Assembly (NCBI GenBank): GCA_020639095.1
Contig: JACKHH010000002.1
Span: forward strand, 1-64,000
From: Phycisphaerales bacterium
GTDB taxonomy: Bacteria; Planctomycetota; Phycisphaerae; UBA1845
Direction: 5' to 3'
DNA: 64,000 nt
Part shown: positions 38,201 to 48,137 of the stretch, piece after piece
Layout of the letters: each line of letters starts with the position of its first letter
Position numbering within the stretch: position 1 is the stretch's first letter
Notes under the pieces: generated by a model
Told to the model about the DNA's origin: nothing
What the model saw: the letters and a program-made list of their open reading frames with translations, nothing else
Databases searched by the model: none
Made by a program: the position numbers and the translations under genes

Positions 38201-41200
38201 ACGCACACGTTCATCGGTGACCTGATCATCACCGTCGAGCACAACGACACGCTCGTGACCCTGTGGAACGAGCAGTGCGGTACGCAGGAAAACATGGACG
38301 TCATCTTCGACGACGAAGGCGACGACATGGTCACCTGCGATCAGATTCCGGCTGGTCTCAACGTCCCGACCGCGGATGGCTTCGCCGGTGGCGACGGCCT
38401 GTCGGTCTACGACGGCATGGATAAGGCTGGTGAATGGACGGTCTGCGTTTCGGACAACGCCGGATTCGATACCGGTACGTTCGACAGCTGGTCGCTCCAC
38501 CTCACCAACCTCGGCACGCAGTCCGTTGAATTGATTGACTGCAACGAGAACGGCCTGTTGGACGAATGCGATATTCTCTTCGCTATCTCGACCGACTGTG
38601 ACGACAACGACATTCCGGACGAGTGTACGCCGTGTGACTCGGCAACACTGATTTCCGACGACTTCTGCGAAGGTCTGCCGGCTGGTTGGACTGCAACGGG
38701 TTCCGCTCACGTGACCGATGCGTGTGCCCAGCCCGATCCTTGCGATCAGTGCGAAGGCATCTCGCAGTGGGTCTACTTCGGCCGCGACTCGGTGTGCCAG
38801 AAGGCGGAAGCGGCTGACGGTCCGGTCGATGGCGTGCTGTCCTCGCCGCCGCTGGACATCTCGAGCTACACCAGCGTTTCGCTCGAGTACTGCTCGATCT
38901 ATAACGGCGAGCGTGGTTTGGCGCCGAACGGCATCGACGCTGCTTGGGTCGAGGTCAACGGCACCATCGTGGACGACGTTGGTTACCAGAACCAGAACGT
39001 CGACGTTTGGGAAACGCGTTCGATCGACCTGACGCCGTTCATCAGTGACGGCATCGTGACGGTTTCGTGGCACTTCGATACCGCGGACTCGATCAACAAC
39101 CAGTTCCTCGGTTGGCAGATTGACTCGGTCACGATCGACGCTGAAGACTCGGACTGCAATGACAACAATGTCATTGACCAGTGCGACGTCGCCAGCGGCT
39201 TCAGTGACGACTTCAACAAGAACTTCTGCCCGGACGAGTGCGAGGACTGCAACGGTAACGGCATCCTTGACGACTTCGACGTGCAGCCCGGCCAGGTGAA
39301 GTACTACCAGAACAACTTCCCCGGCGGTCTGGCGATTCCGGACAACAGTGCGGCTGGTGTGGTCACGGCCATCAACGTCGGCGAGTTCGGCCCGGTGGTT
39401 GACCTCGACCTCGCGGTGGTGATTGATCACCCGAACATTGGTGATCTCGAAATCGAGCTCACGCATATTGGCGTGTCGGCTGTCCTGGTCAGCCGTCCCA
39501 GCGGTGGTGCCAACACCAACGATGGCATGGACCTCATTTTGGATGACGAGGCCCAGGTGTCGATCGCGGTGGCGGACGCCGGTGGCGACAACGTTTTGAC
39601 CGGTCACTTCCGTCCGAGCCCGGATGCGTTGAGTGCGTTCGACGGAATGCCGAAGTCGAATCCGTGGGTGTTGACGGTTCGCGATCTGTCCGGCGGCAAC
39701 GTCGGTACGATCCTGAGCTACCAGTTGCGGATGGCCAACGCCCCGCCGACCAGCGAAGACTGCAACTTCAACGGTGTGCCGGATGAGTGCGAGTCGGATG
39801 ACGACTGCAACAACAACGGCACGCTCGACGAGTGTGAGCTGGCGGACAACGACTGCAACGCCAACGGTATCCCCGATGATTGCGAGTTGGCGGGCAACGA
39901 TTGCAACGCCAACAACACGCCTGATGACTGTGAGACGGATTGCGATGAGAACGGCACGCCGGACGATTGCGACATTGCCGGTGGCGCCGACGATTGCAAC
40001 AACAACGACATCCCGGATGTCTGCGAACTCTCAAGCGCCGGTGGTGGAACCTACAGTTCGACGCCGGGGATTGCGATTCCGGACAACGATCCCGCGGGTG
40101 TCACCGACATCATCAGCGTGCCCGACTCGTTCTCGATCGAGGATCTGAACGTCAGTCTGGACGTCACCCACACGTTCTTCGGTGACTTCTGTGTGACGCT
40201 GACGCACCCGAGCGGCTCGCCGACCGTGCAGCTCATCGCACGTCCCGGCGCCGACAATGGCTCTGACGTTTGCCATACCGGTAGCCCGTTCGGTTGCAAC
40301 AGCAATGATCCGTCAATCGTGCTGGATGATGAAGGTGCGGACGGCCCGGTTGAGGATGCCTGTGGCGCCGATACCAGTTCGGTCGTGACGCCTGGTTCGT
40401 ACACGCCGTTTGACGCGTTGAGCGCGTTCGATGGTCTGGACTCGGCTGGTGACTGGACGATTACGGTCGCTGACAACGGTTCCGGTGACACCGGTACGTT
40501 CAACGGCTGGTCGCTTGAGTTTGGTGCCACCGCGTCGAACGACTGCAACAACAACGGGACGTTGGACTCGTGCGACATCGCGAGCGGTGCGAGCGATGAC
40601 GACAACTTCAACAACATCCCGGATGAGTGCGAAGAGCCGGAAGTGACCAACGACGTGTGTGCTGATGCTACGCCGTTGTCGGTTCCGGATTCGGTGTCCG
40701 ATGATACGTCGACCGGTACTGCGGATGTGGCGCCGTTCTGCGGCACGTCGGATGGAACGGCTGGCGGTCTGTGGTACTCGGTCATTGGTACCGGTCAGCA
40801 GATCACCGCGAGCCTGTGCGGTTCGTCGTTCGACACGAAGATCCGCGTGTACACCGATGGTTGCGGTACGCTGACCTGCGTCGCCGGTAACGACGACGCG
40901 TGCAGCACGCAGTCTGAGATCACGTGGTGCTCCGAGATCGGCGTCGAGTACCTCATCCTGGTGCACGGATTCAATGCGAACGAAGGTACGTTCACCCTGG
41001 ACATCAGCGATGCAGGCGCTTGCCCGGCTCCGCTGGCCAACGACCTGTGCGAGGATGCGACGGCGTTCACCGATGGCGATCTGCCGTTCACCGATACGGA
41101 TGTCCAGTACGGTGATGCGACGAACGACATCGATGTTGCCTGCAACAGCGGCAGCGCCAGTGAGTCGCGCTTCGGCGTTTGGTACACCTACACGCCGAGC

Positions 41201-41644
41201 GTGGACTGCACGCTGTCGACTTCGATCTCAGCGTCGCCGTTCCAGGATACGGCCACCGCGTACTTCTCCGGTACCGACTGCAACAGTCTGTCCGAGGAAG
41301 CGTGTGCCGATCCTGAGTCGTCGAGCCATGACCTGACGGGTGGCACGACGTACTGGGTCATGATCAGCCGCTGGTCGGCGTTCAGCGATCCGAGCGCACC
41401 GCTCGACGTGACCTTCGACTGCACGCCGCTGTTCCGCGGTGTTCCGGACATGGACCTCGACGGCGACATCGACCTCGTCGACTTCGCCAGGTTCCAGATC
41501 TGTGCCGGTCAGGGCCTCGCCACCGGCGAGTGTATCCCTGCCGACGTGAACATGAACGGTGTCGTGGATGACGCGGACGCCGCTGAGTTCACCCGGTTCC
41601 TGCACGGCCCGGTCCGGGGCAAGTCGATCAAGGAACTCCCGTAG
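35237..41644 (+). CDS. Giant secreted multi-domain protein with P-domains and dockerin
   Basis: A 2135-residue exported protein. Signal peptide 1-33 (TTLCLAVALAFSVPDAFAD). A Cys-rich region (80-135) precedes a PPC-like domain (138-275), then DCN.NG.PDEC repeats, a jelly-roll domain (405-566), further repeats, and four domains resembling the proprotein-convertase P domain at about 663-841, 948-1092, 1353-1498 and 1602-1764 (each with I.D.D...THTF.GDL and W.L.V.D...DTGTF..W). A jelly-roll lies at 1137-1305. Two more PPC-like domains (1803-2067) and a dockerin-like EF-hand pair (DLDGDIDLVDFARFQICAG) end the protein. About 30 repeat units link the domains. No catalytic domain is seen, so it is likely an adhesin or matrix scaffold. 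AAGGAG precedes ATG 35237 by seven bases. A strong terminator follows. Confidence 0.88.
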   Translation: MRRSKVTGISARVVAATTLCLAVALAFSVPDAFADGKPRQKKGPIVKRPLTDAQGHSLAPRSAAALKHESSASMRKIVARGGVGTSCCETGHGPGCDDPVVESCVCASDSFCCDTDWDSFCVGEVDSFACGTCFAPVTNDDCGDATVIPGDGSYAFDTGGATNDGSALPVGCDEGFGTGMGADVWFSFTAVCDSDVSISLCSANYDARLAVYNGATCVPSSAALEACDDDGCGTLGGPSDLTFSATAGTTYLIRVGGFDDGGGAATGSGNMVVTGAGSGVATDCNNNSIADGCELSDVTDCDGNDVLDECELGSLPDCNNNSTPDACETGNDCNGNGVPDDCDIAGGTSNDLDNGGTPDECEDDCNGNGIPDGVDVVGGTSNDCQDDGIPDECQLGRYAIGAVHRGGNPVQDPSFEAGPFGGIWDESSTNFGTPICDEAGCGLGTGTGPHTGAFWTWFGGIGTFEEGSVAQDVTIPSGGATLSFFLEQIVCDSAADFVEVLIDGNQVFLSDGGAAICGQLGYTEQIVDISAFADGGTHNLEFHSEIFAQNGSGTNFFVDDITITEGGSGGPGADCNENGIPDECDITSGSSSDCDSNGRPDECEFNDCDNNGIKDECELLADPSLDLGGEDDGSACDVPDGVLDRCQDCNNNNVVDCADLLPGTDNIKDQSVSGLGIAIADCDTVTDQPVSHSIVFSECGTIDDLDVALQVTHTWVGDLIVTLEHEDTGTATTLMWRVGADNPGTCGTGGSVSPFGNGNDNLDVIFDDEAAEPIETQTGPLNTGGRFRPSAEGDEGSLPTLLSTFDGEDKCGTWTITISDNGGGDTGTFTGWGMTFTNGGEIPPFSQDCNSNDTPDECDIAAGTSDDCNVNGTPDECEPDCNANGSPDDCDVTFGGAADCDGNLVPDECEPDCNLNNVADACDILSGNSDDCNKDGKPDECSGSPGGLKVIDVDAGIAIPDGTGEFVCSTFEVTEGGAIQDVDVDVQATHTFIGDLIITVEHNDTLVTLWNEQCGTQENMDVIFDDEGDDMVTCDQIPAGLNVPTADGFAGGDGLSVYDGMDKAGEWTVCVSDNAGFDTGTFDSWSLHLTNLGTQSVELIDCNENGLLDECDILFAISTDCDDNDIPDECTPCDSATLISDDFCEGLPAGWTATGSAHVTDACAQPDPCDQCEGISQWVYFGRDSVCQKAEAADGPVDGVLSSPPLDISSYTSVSLEYCSIYNGERGLAPNGIDAAWVEVNGTIVDDVGYQNQNVDVWETRSIDLTPFISDGIVTVSWHFDTADSINNQFLGWQIDSVTIDAEDSDCNDNNVIDQCDVASGFSDDFNKNFCPDECEDCNGNGILDDFDVQPGQVKYYQNNFPGGLAIPDNSAAGVVTAINVGEFGPVVDLDLAVVIDHPNIGDLEIELTHIGVSAVLVSRPSGGANTNDGMDLILDDEAQVSIAVADAGGDNVLTGHFRPSPDALSAFDGMPKSNPWVLTVRDLSGGNVGTILSYQLRMANAPPTSEDCNFNGVPDECESDDDCNNNGTLDECELADNDCNANGIPDDCELAGNDCNANNTPDDCETDCDENGTPDDCDIAGGADDCNNNDIPDVCELSSAGGGTYSSTPGIAIPDNDPAGVTDIISVPDSFSIEDLNVSLDVTHTFFGDFCVTLTHPSGSPTVQLIARPGADNGSDVCHTGSPFGCNSNDPSIVLDDEGADGPVEDACGADTSSVVTPGSYTPFDALSAFDGLDSAGDWTITVADNGSGDTGTFNGWSLEFGATASNDCNNNGTLDSCDIASGASDDDNFNNIPDECEEPEVTNDVCADATPLSVPDSVSDDTSTGTADVAPFCGTSDGTAGGLWYSVIGTGQQITASLCGSSFDTKIRVYTDGCGTLTCVAGNDDACSTQSEITWCSEIGVEYLILVHGFNANEGTFTLDISDAGACPAPLANDLCEDATAFTDGDLPFTDTDVQYGDATNDIDVACNSGSASESRFGVWYTYTPSVDCTLSTSISASPFQDTATAYFSGTDCNSLSEEACADPESSSHDLTGGTTYWVMISRWSAFSDPSAPLDVTFDCTPLFRGVPDMDLDGDIDLVDFARFQICAGQGLATGECIPADVNMNGVVDDADAAEFTRFLHGPVRGKSIKELP

Positions 41645-41676
41645 TTCCCTGATTCGATAATTCAGTCGCACCTATC

Positions 41677-41714
41677 GCGGGGTCGCTCTTCACGAGCGAC
41701 CCCGCTTTCTTTTT
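41677..41714 (+). terminator. Rho-independent terminator
   Basis: A 12-bp perfect stem (41677-41688 with 41694-41705), loop TTCAC and tail TTTCTTTTT, 33 bases after the giant gene's stop. Confidence 0.92.
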
Positions 41715-41939
41715 GCGCAGATCGCAGCCGCAATCGCTCAGCCATCATTGCGCGATAACATCGTGAAACCGCGATCGGCAACCGCGATGCGCGTCGCTGA
41801 CGTATTCTGGACACGTCTCGCGCGACAAATCTCGGGCAAGTTCAGTCGATCGTGCGGTTTTGCCGGGGCAAATCTGCTAGACTGCGCCAGTTGATTCGAG
41901 CCCAACAAAGTCGAAACATCCGCGTCAGGAGGAACATCG

Positions 41940-44345
41940 ATGCAGTCCATGCGACGGTTGAGAATTGCGGTAACCCTGTCTTGTCTTTTGACCTCCGTGA
42001 TCGCGATGCCGGTCGCCGCGGACACCATTTTGACGACCGAGCGTGTCGCGTCCGGACTCAGCGGCCCGCTGTTTGTCACCAGCCCGCCGGGCGACACCAA
42101 CCGTCTGTTCATCGTCGAGCAGGCTGGTCGCATCAAGATTCTGACCGGTGGCAGCGTGCTGGGCACGCCCTTCCTCAACATCGTTTCGATCATTTCGTCG
42201 GGCGGTGAACGTGGACTGCTCGGGTTGGCATTCGATCCCGACTACGCAACGAACGGATTCTTCTACGTCAACTACACGAACACCAGCGGCAACACCGTCG
42301 TCGCGCGCTACACGGTGACGGGCGACCCAGCCACTTCAAATACCGCCAACGCGGGCAGTGCGGTTATTCTCAAGACGATCGTCCAGCCGGAATCGAACCA
42401 CAACGGCGGGTGCCTCCAGTTCGGTCCCGACGGCATGCTGTACGTCGGCGTGGGCGACGGCGGCGGCGGAAATGATCAGCACGGTTCCATCGGTAACGGC
42501 CAGAACACCGGCACGCTGCTCGGCAAGATGCTGCGCCTCGACGTGGACAACGGGCCGAACTACATCCCGTCGGACAACCCGTTCGTCGGGGCTGGTGATC
42601 CACTCGATGAAATCTGGGCGATCGGCCTGCGTAATCCCTGGCGTTTCAGCTTCGACCGGGCGACCGGTGACATGTATATCGCCGACGTCGGCCAAGGCGC
42701 GCGTGAGGAAGTGGATTTTCAACCGGCATCCAGCACCGGCGGTGAAAACTACGGATGGCGTTGCATGGAAGGGACCGCCTGTACGGGAATGACGGGCTGC
42801 ACCTGCAACGCGCCGGCGCTCACGCTGCCCATCCACGAGTACACGCACGGTGGAACTCCGTTTCGCTGCTCGATTTCGGGCGGATACGTGTATCGCGGGT
42901 CAGCCATCCCCGGTTTGCAAGGCACGTACTTCTATGCCGACTATTGCAGCGCGCAGATCTGGTCGTTCCGCTACAACGGCAGTGTGCTCAGCGAGTTTCA
43001 GGAGCGCACGACGGAACTGACGCCGAACATCAGCACGATCGACTCGGTCGTCTCGTTCGGGGAAGACGGAAGCGGCGAACTCTACATCGTCGACATCGGC
43101 GGCGAGGTGTTCAAGATCGTCGCGTCGCTGATTGACTGCAACGGAAACGGCATCGAGGACAGCGACGACATCAACGCAGGCACCAGCCTCGACTGCAACG
43201 CGAACAATATCCCTGACGAGTGCGACGTCGAATTCGGCGGCAGCAGCGACTGCAACGCGAACGGCATACCCGACGAGTGCGACACCGCAGGCGCCACGAG
43301 CCTGGATTGCAACGGCAACTCCACGCCCGACGAGTGCGAAACCGACTGCAACTTCAACAACGTGCCCGATGATTGTGACATCGACTTCGGCGGCAGCAGC
43401 GATTGCCAACTCGACGGCATCCCGGACGAATGCCAGCTTGGCGGCAACGATTGCAACGACAATGACTCGCCCGACGAATGCGACATCGCGCTGGGCACCT
43501 CGGGCGACTGCAACTCGAACGGCATCCCTGACGATTGCGATCCCGACTGCGACAACGACGGCATCCCCGACGTGTGCGATACCAGCCTGGTGCTCTTCTT
43601 CGACAACTTCGAAACCGATCTGGGCTGGACGGTAACGTCGGAGCCCGCCACCGGTGGAATCTGGGAGCGCGCCGAACCGTTGCAGACCTTGCTGGGCGCC
43701 GACACGGTGCAGCCCGGTGAAGATAATCCCAATGGCGTGGGCACGTTCTGCTACGTCACCGACGGACGCGGCGGGACTGCCGGCGCCTTTGATGTCGACG
43801 GCGGGCCGACGCGTTTGATGTCGCCGACGATCGACATGTCGGGCGGGTCGATCGTGCTCAGCTACGCGTACTGGATGTACAGCGCGCTCGGCACCGGCAA
43901 TGACGACGCGCTCTACGTTGAGGTTTCAAACAACGACGGCGCCACCTGGTCGCCGCTGGCCACGCACGACGTCAGCGCCAGCGTGTGGCGCACGAACAGC
44001 GTGCTCGTCGACAGCGCGATCAGCCTCACCGATCAGATGCGCGTTCGCTTCGTCATCGAAGACACCAACGGTTCATCGTTCACCGAGGCGCTGATCGATG
44101 ACGTGATGGTCGCGGGCCCGGACTGCCCCGGCCCGGTGAGCGGCGACTTCGATGACGATGGTGATGTCGACATTGACGATCACATCGCGTTCGTTGACTG
44201 TCTGAACGGGCCGGTGTTCGCGCCGGCGCCGATGAATACGACCGAGGAAGCGTGCTTGAACGCGTTCGATTTCGACGACAGCGGAACAATCACGCTGGCG
44301 GACTTCGCAGCCCTGACGCAGGTGTTCACCGGCACGACGCCGTAG
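41940..44345 (+). CDS. PQQ-type sugar dehydrogenase with repeats and dockerin
   Basis: An 801-residue exported protein. Signal peptide 1-27 (LLTSVIAMPVAAD). Residues 30-395 form the six-bladed beta-propeller of soluble glucose/sorbosone dehydrogenases: LFIVEQAGRIKILTGG, RGLLGLAFDPDYATNGFFYV, NHNGGCLQFGPDGMLYVGVG, GLRNPWRFSFDRATGDMYIA and DVGQGAREEVDF. This family oxidises aldoses with PQQ and calcium. Residues 398-550 hold nine DCN.NGIPDEC repeats, 551-728 the jelly-roll module shared with two other proteins, and 734-800 a dockerin-like EF-hand pair (DFDDDGDVDIDDHIAFVDCL, DFDDSGTITLADFAALTQVF). AGGAGG lies seven bases before the ATG. The next gene starts 26 bases later, so the two form an operon. 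No PQQ synthesis genes are in the window. Confidence 0.9.
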   Translation: MQSMRRLRIAVTLSCLLTSVIAMPVAADTILTTERVASGLSGPLFVTSPPGDTNRLFIVEQAGRIKILTGGSVLGTPFLNIVSIISSGGERGLLGLAFDPDYATNGFFYVNYTNTSGNTVVARYTVTGDPATSNTANAGSAVILKTIVQPESNHNGGCLQFGPDGMLYVGVGDGGGGNDQHGSIGNGQNTGTLLGKMLRLDVDNGPNYIPSDNPFVGAGDPLDEIWAIGLRNPWRFSFDRATGDMYIADVGQGAREEVDFQPASSTGGENYGWRCMEGTACTGMTGCTCNAPALTLPIHEYTHGGTPFRCSISGGYVYRGSAIPGLQGTYFYADYCSAQIWSFRYNGSVLSEFQERTTELTPNISTIDSVVSFGEDGSGELYIVDIGGEVFKIVASLIDCNGNGIEDSDDINAGTSLDCNANNIPDECDVEFGGSSDCNANGIPDECDTAGATSLDCNGNSTPDECETDCNFNNVPDDCDIDFGGSSDCQLDGIPDECQLGGNDCNDNDSPDECDIALGTSGDCNSNGIPDDCDPDCDNDGIPDVCDTSLVLFFDNFETDLGWTVTSEPATGGIWERAEPLQTLLGADTVQPGEDNPNGVGTFCYVTDGRGGTAGAFDVDGGPTRLMSPTIDMSGGSIVLSYAYWMYSALGTGNDDALYVEVSNNDGATWSPLATHDVSASVWRTNSVLVDSAISLTDQMRVRFVIEDTNGSSFTEALIDDVMVAGPDCPGPVSGDFDDDGDVDIDDHIAFVDCLNGPVFAPAPMNTTEEACLNAFDFDDSGTITLADFAALTQVFTGTTP

Positions 44346-44370
44346 GACGTACGTACGGAGAGGGTTTTCG

Positions 44371-45417
44371 ATGCGGAAGTTGTGGGCCACGGTGCTATTT
44401 TGCGCGCTCGCACTTGGCGAGGTCCGCGCGGAATGTCCGCTCGAACTCTACATCAGCAGCGATTTCAACCACGAAGTGCTGCGGTATGACGGCGAAACCG
44501 GGCAGTTGGCCGACGTGTTCGTACCGATTTCGAGCAATGGCACGCTCGACCAGCCGCACGGCATCATCGCGCGTGACACAGACGTGATCGTCGCGAGTTT
44601 CGGGAGCGACGAGGTGCTCCGTTTCGACCGCGCGACGGGCAACTACCTTGGGGTTTTCATCAGTTCCGCATCGGGTCTCGACGCGCCGGTGTACATGCGC
44701 TACGGGCCCGATGGCAACCTCTACATCGCGAGCCAGCTCAGCGATGAAATCCTTCGCTTCACGCCCGATGGGACATTCGTTGACGCGTTCGTAACCGCGG
44801 GCAGCGGCGGGCTCGACGGGCCGAGCGGATTTGCCTTCGCGCCCGACGGGAGGTTGTATGTGGCGGGCCGCTACAGCGCGAACGTCATCGCCTACGACGG
44901 TGCGACCGGCGCTTTCGACGAGGTGCTGCTCGATTCCAGCGACGGGCTGACTTCGGGCGACACGTTCGGGCTCAACTTCGCCGGCAACGGCGACATGTAC
45001 CTGGCCACGAACAACCAGGTGATGCGTTACCACGTGGCCACGGATGCCGTTGTGGCATCGATGCCTTTGGGATTTCCCATCGGGATCGAAACCGCACCGA
45101 ACGGCGAGATCGTCGTCGCCACCGGCAACAACCTGCGCTTCATCGCCGACGACAACACGGTAAGCCCCCCGTTCCTCACGGGCGGTTCAATCAACGTGCT
45201 GAACTTCTTCCATTTTGCACAGGTCCTGCCCACAACACTCGGCGACGGAAATTGTGATGGCGACGTGGACCTGTCAGACCACCTGCTCTTCGCCGATTGC
45301 TTAACCGGACCGGTGCAGACGCCCCCCTCACCGCTCTGTCGCACGGCATTTGACGCGGATTCCGACGATAACATCGATTTGCTTGATTTCGCGGCGTTCG
45401 CCAGCGTATTCGAATAG
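44371..45417 (+). CDS. NHL-like beta-propeller dockerin protein
   Basis: A 348-residue exported protein. Signal peptide 1-20 (MRKLWATVLFCALALGEVRA). Residues 22-285 carry about six propeller repeats of the type D..VLR.DG.TG, YGPDGNLYIASQLSDEILRF and FAPDGRLYVAGRYSANVIAY, as in NHL/SMP-30-like proteins. Residues 291-348 are a dockerin-like EF-hand pair (NCDGDVDLSDHLLFADCL, DADSDDNIDLLDFAAFASVF). It follows the sugar dehydrogenase by 26 bases and is probably co-expressed. No catalytic motif is evident, so it may bind a sugar or a partner protein. It ends eight bases before the convergent NtrC-type gene. Confidence 0.87.
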   Translation: MRKLWATVLFCALALGEVRAECPLELYISSDFNHEVLRYDGETGQLADVFVPISSNGTLDQPHGIIARDTDVIVASFGSDEVLRFDRATGNYLGVFISSASGLDAPVYMRYGPDGNLYIASQLSDEILRFTPDGTFVDAFVTAGSGGLDGPSGFAFAPDGRLYVAGRYSANVIAYDGATGAFDEVLLDSSDGLTSGDTFGLNFAGNGDMYLATNNQVMRYHVATDAVVASMPLGFPIGIETAPNGEIVVATGNNLRFIADDNTVSPPFLTGGSINVLNFFHFAQVLPTTLGDGNCDGDVDLSDHLLFADCLTGPVQTPPSPLCRTAFDADSDDNIDLLDFAAFASVFE

Positions 45418-45425
45418 CGCGTACG

Positions 45426-46802
<1,377 letters not shown>

Positions 46803-46805
46803 GGT

Positions 46806-48137
46806 TTAGTGCTTTGCTGTTTCGTCGGGGAGTCTGTCGTCAACCGGTAGTTCCACAACGACCGTCGTGCCCTTGCGCGGCGCGCTCGTCACGCGAATGT
46901 TGCCGCCGTGTGCATCGACGATCTGCTTGGAAATACACAATCCCAGTCCAGTGCCCTTCGTCTTCGTCGTGTGAAACGGCTCGAACGCGCGTTCGAGTAC
47001 TTCGGGCGTCATCCCGAGGCCTTCGTCGGCGATGGTCATGGTGATGCCGTCGTTCCGCGCAGTGGTGATCGTCACCTTGTCGCCCTCGCTCGACGCGTCA
47101 GCCGCGTTGAGCAGCAGGTTCATCACCACCTGTTCCATCTGCCGTTCATCGGCTTGGATCAGCGGGATATCGCTTTCGCGAATGTGCCGCACGCGGATGC
47201 GGCGCAACGTCGGCTCCTCGCGCAACACGTTCAGCACGCGGGCGATGAGTTCGTTCAAATCAATACTCACGCGCGCGGGCGCTCTCGGCCGAGAGTACAC
47301 CAAGAGGTCTTTCACCGTCGCGTCGAGCCGGTCGATCTGCGCGAGCATTTCATCAATCACGCGACGATGCGGACTGGCCGGCGGCAACGTGCCGCGAATA
47401 ATCTGAATGGCGCCGCTGATTCCGGCAAGCGGATTCTTGATCGCGTGGGCCAGCGACGCAGCCAACTGGCCGAGATGGGCCATGTGCTCGGCGCGGGTGA
47501 GGCGCTCTTCGACAGCCTCCCGCTCGCGATGCTGAATGCGCCGCGCGTAGTTCGACTTATACGCCTCGAGCATGGTACCCAGCTCGATCGCGAGCAGTTT
47601 GTTCATCGACGCCACCTTCGCGTCGGCGTCGGCGTCGACAGCTGCTCGAATCGCAACTTCGAGTTCGCGACGGATGATCTCCATCCCGGTGACCATGTAG
47701 TGCTGCGGAAGCGAAACCTCGACGTGCATCTGCCCGACACGCACGCCGCGCTCAAAGTGCGCCGCCCCGTACGTGCCCTGGAACAAACTCGCGAGCCACG
47801 CGGCCAGCTCCACGCGCTGACGCGCGATCTGCGCCTCGCCGCCGGGAAACATCGCGAGGGCGCGTTCGTCGGCGCGAATTTGTTCATAGAACTTGTCGGC
47901 GACCACCGGAAGTCGATCAGCCAAGGGCCTGGCGAGCGCGCGCAGATTCGCGGCATCGGATTGCGTAAACCCGATGTACGACTTCATGGCGCCGAAGTCG
48001 TCGCGGTTCATCGCGCGGCGCTGCGTTGTGGAAGCGGACGCCTGCGCAGAAGCGTCGGTGGTGCTCGCGGGTACCGTTGCGTCCTCCCGGTCCACGGTAC
48101 CGCGCGATTGCGAAGGCTGTGCTAACTCATTGTCCAT
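46806..48137 (-). CDS. Globin-coupled histidine kinase
   Basis: A 443-residue soluble kinase. Residues 1-45 are a Ser/Thr/Ala-rich tail. Residues about 50-195 match the protoglobin/globin-sensor domain: MKSYIGFTQSDAANLRALAR, VVADKFYEQI, LASLFQGTYGAAHFERGVRV and GQMHVEVSLPQHY, whose His is the expected heme ligand. The kinase core has the phospho-acceptor His231 (LAHAIKNPLAGISGA), the N box NLLLNAADAS, TIADEGLGMTPE, and TTKTKGTGLGLCISKQIV. It probably senses O2, NO or redox state and phosphorylates the NtrC-type regulator immediately downstream. ATG 48137 was chosen because it fits the domain and the frame further upstream is unremarkable. No membrane segment is seen. Confidence 0.9.
   Translation of the reverse strand: MDNELAQPSQSRGTVDREDATVPASTTDASAQASASTTQRRAMNRDDFGAMKSYIGFTQSDAANLRALARPLADRLPVVADKFYEQIRADERALAMFPGGEAQIARQRVELAAWLASLFQGTYGAAHFERGVRVGQMHVEVSLPQHYMVTGMEIIRRELEVAIRAAVDADADAKVASMNKLLAIELGTMLEAYKSNYARRIQHREREAVEERLTRAEHMAHLGQLAASLAHAIKNPLAGISGAIQIIRGTLPPASPHRRVIDEMLAQIDRLDATVKDLLVYSRPRAPARVSIDLNELIARVLNVLREEPTLRRIRVRHIRESDIPLIQADERQMEQVVMNLLLNAADASSEGDKVTITTARNDGITMTIADEGLGMTPEVLERAFEPFHTTKTKGTGLGLCISKQIVDAHGGNIRVTSAPRKGTTVVVELPVDDRLPDETAKH

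Noticed and set aside
36515..39607. 1030-residue open frame antisense to the giant protein
   Set aside because: It is a shadow of the DCN.NG.PDEC repeats and P-domain modules. It has no start region, ribosome-binding site or recognisable domain, and the sense strand carries a clear signal peptide and domain order.
41857..41870. Short palindrome TTTGCC-GG-GGCAAA before the sugar dehydrogenase
   Set aside because: Only 6-bp arms and no promoter context. Too short to separate from chance.
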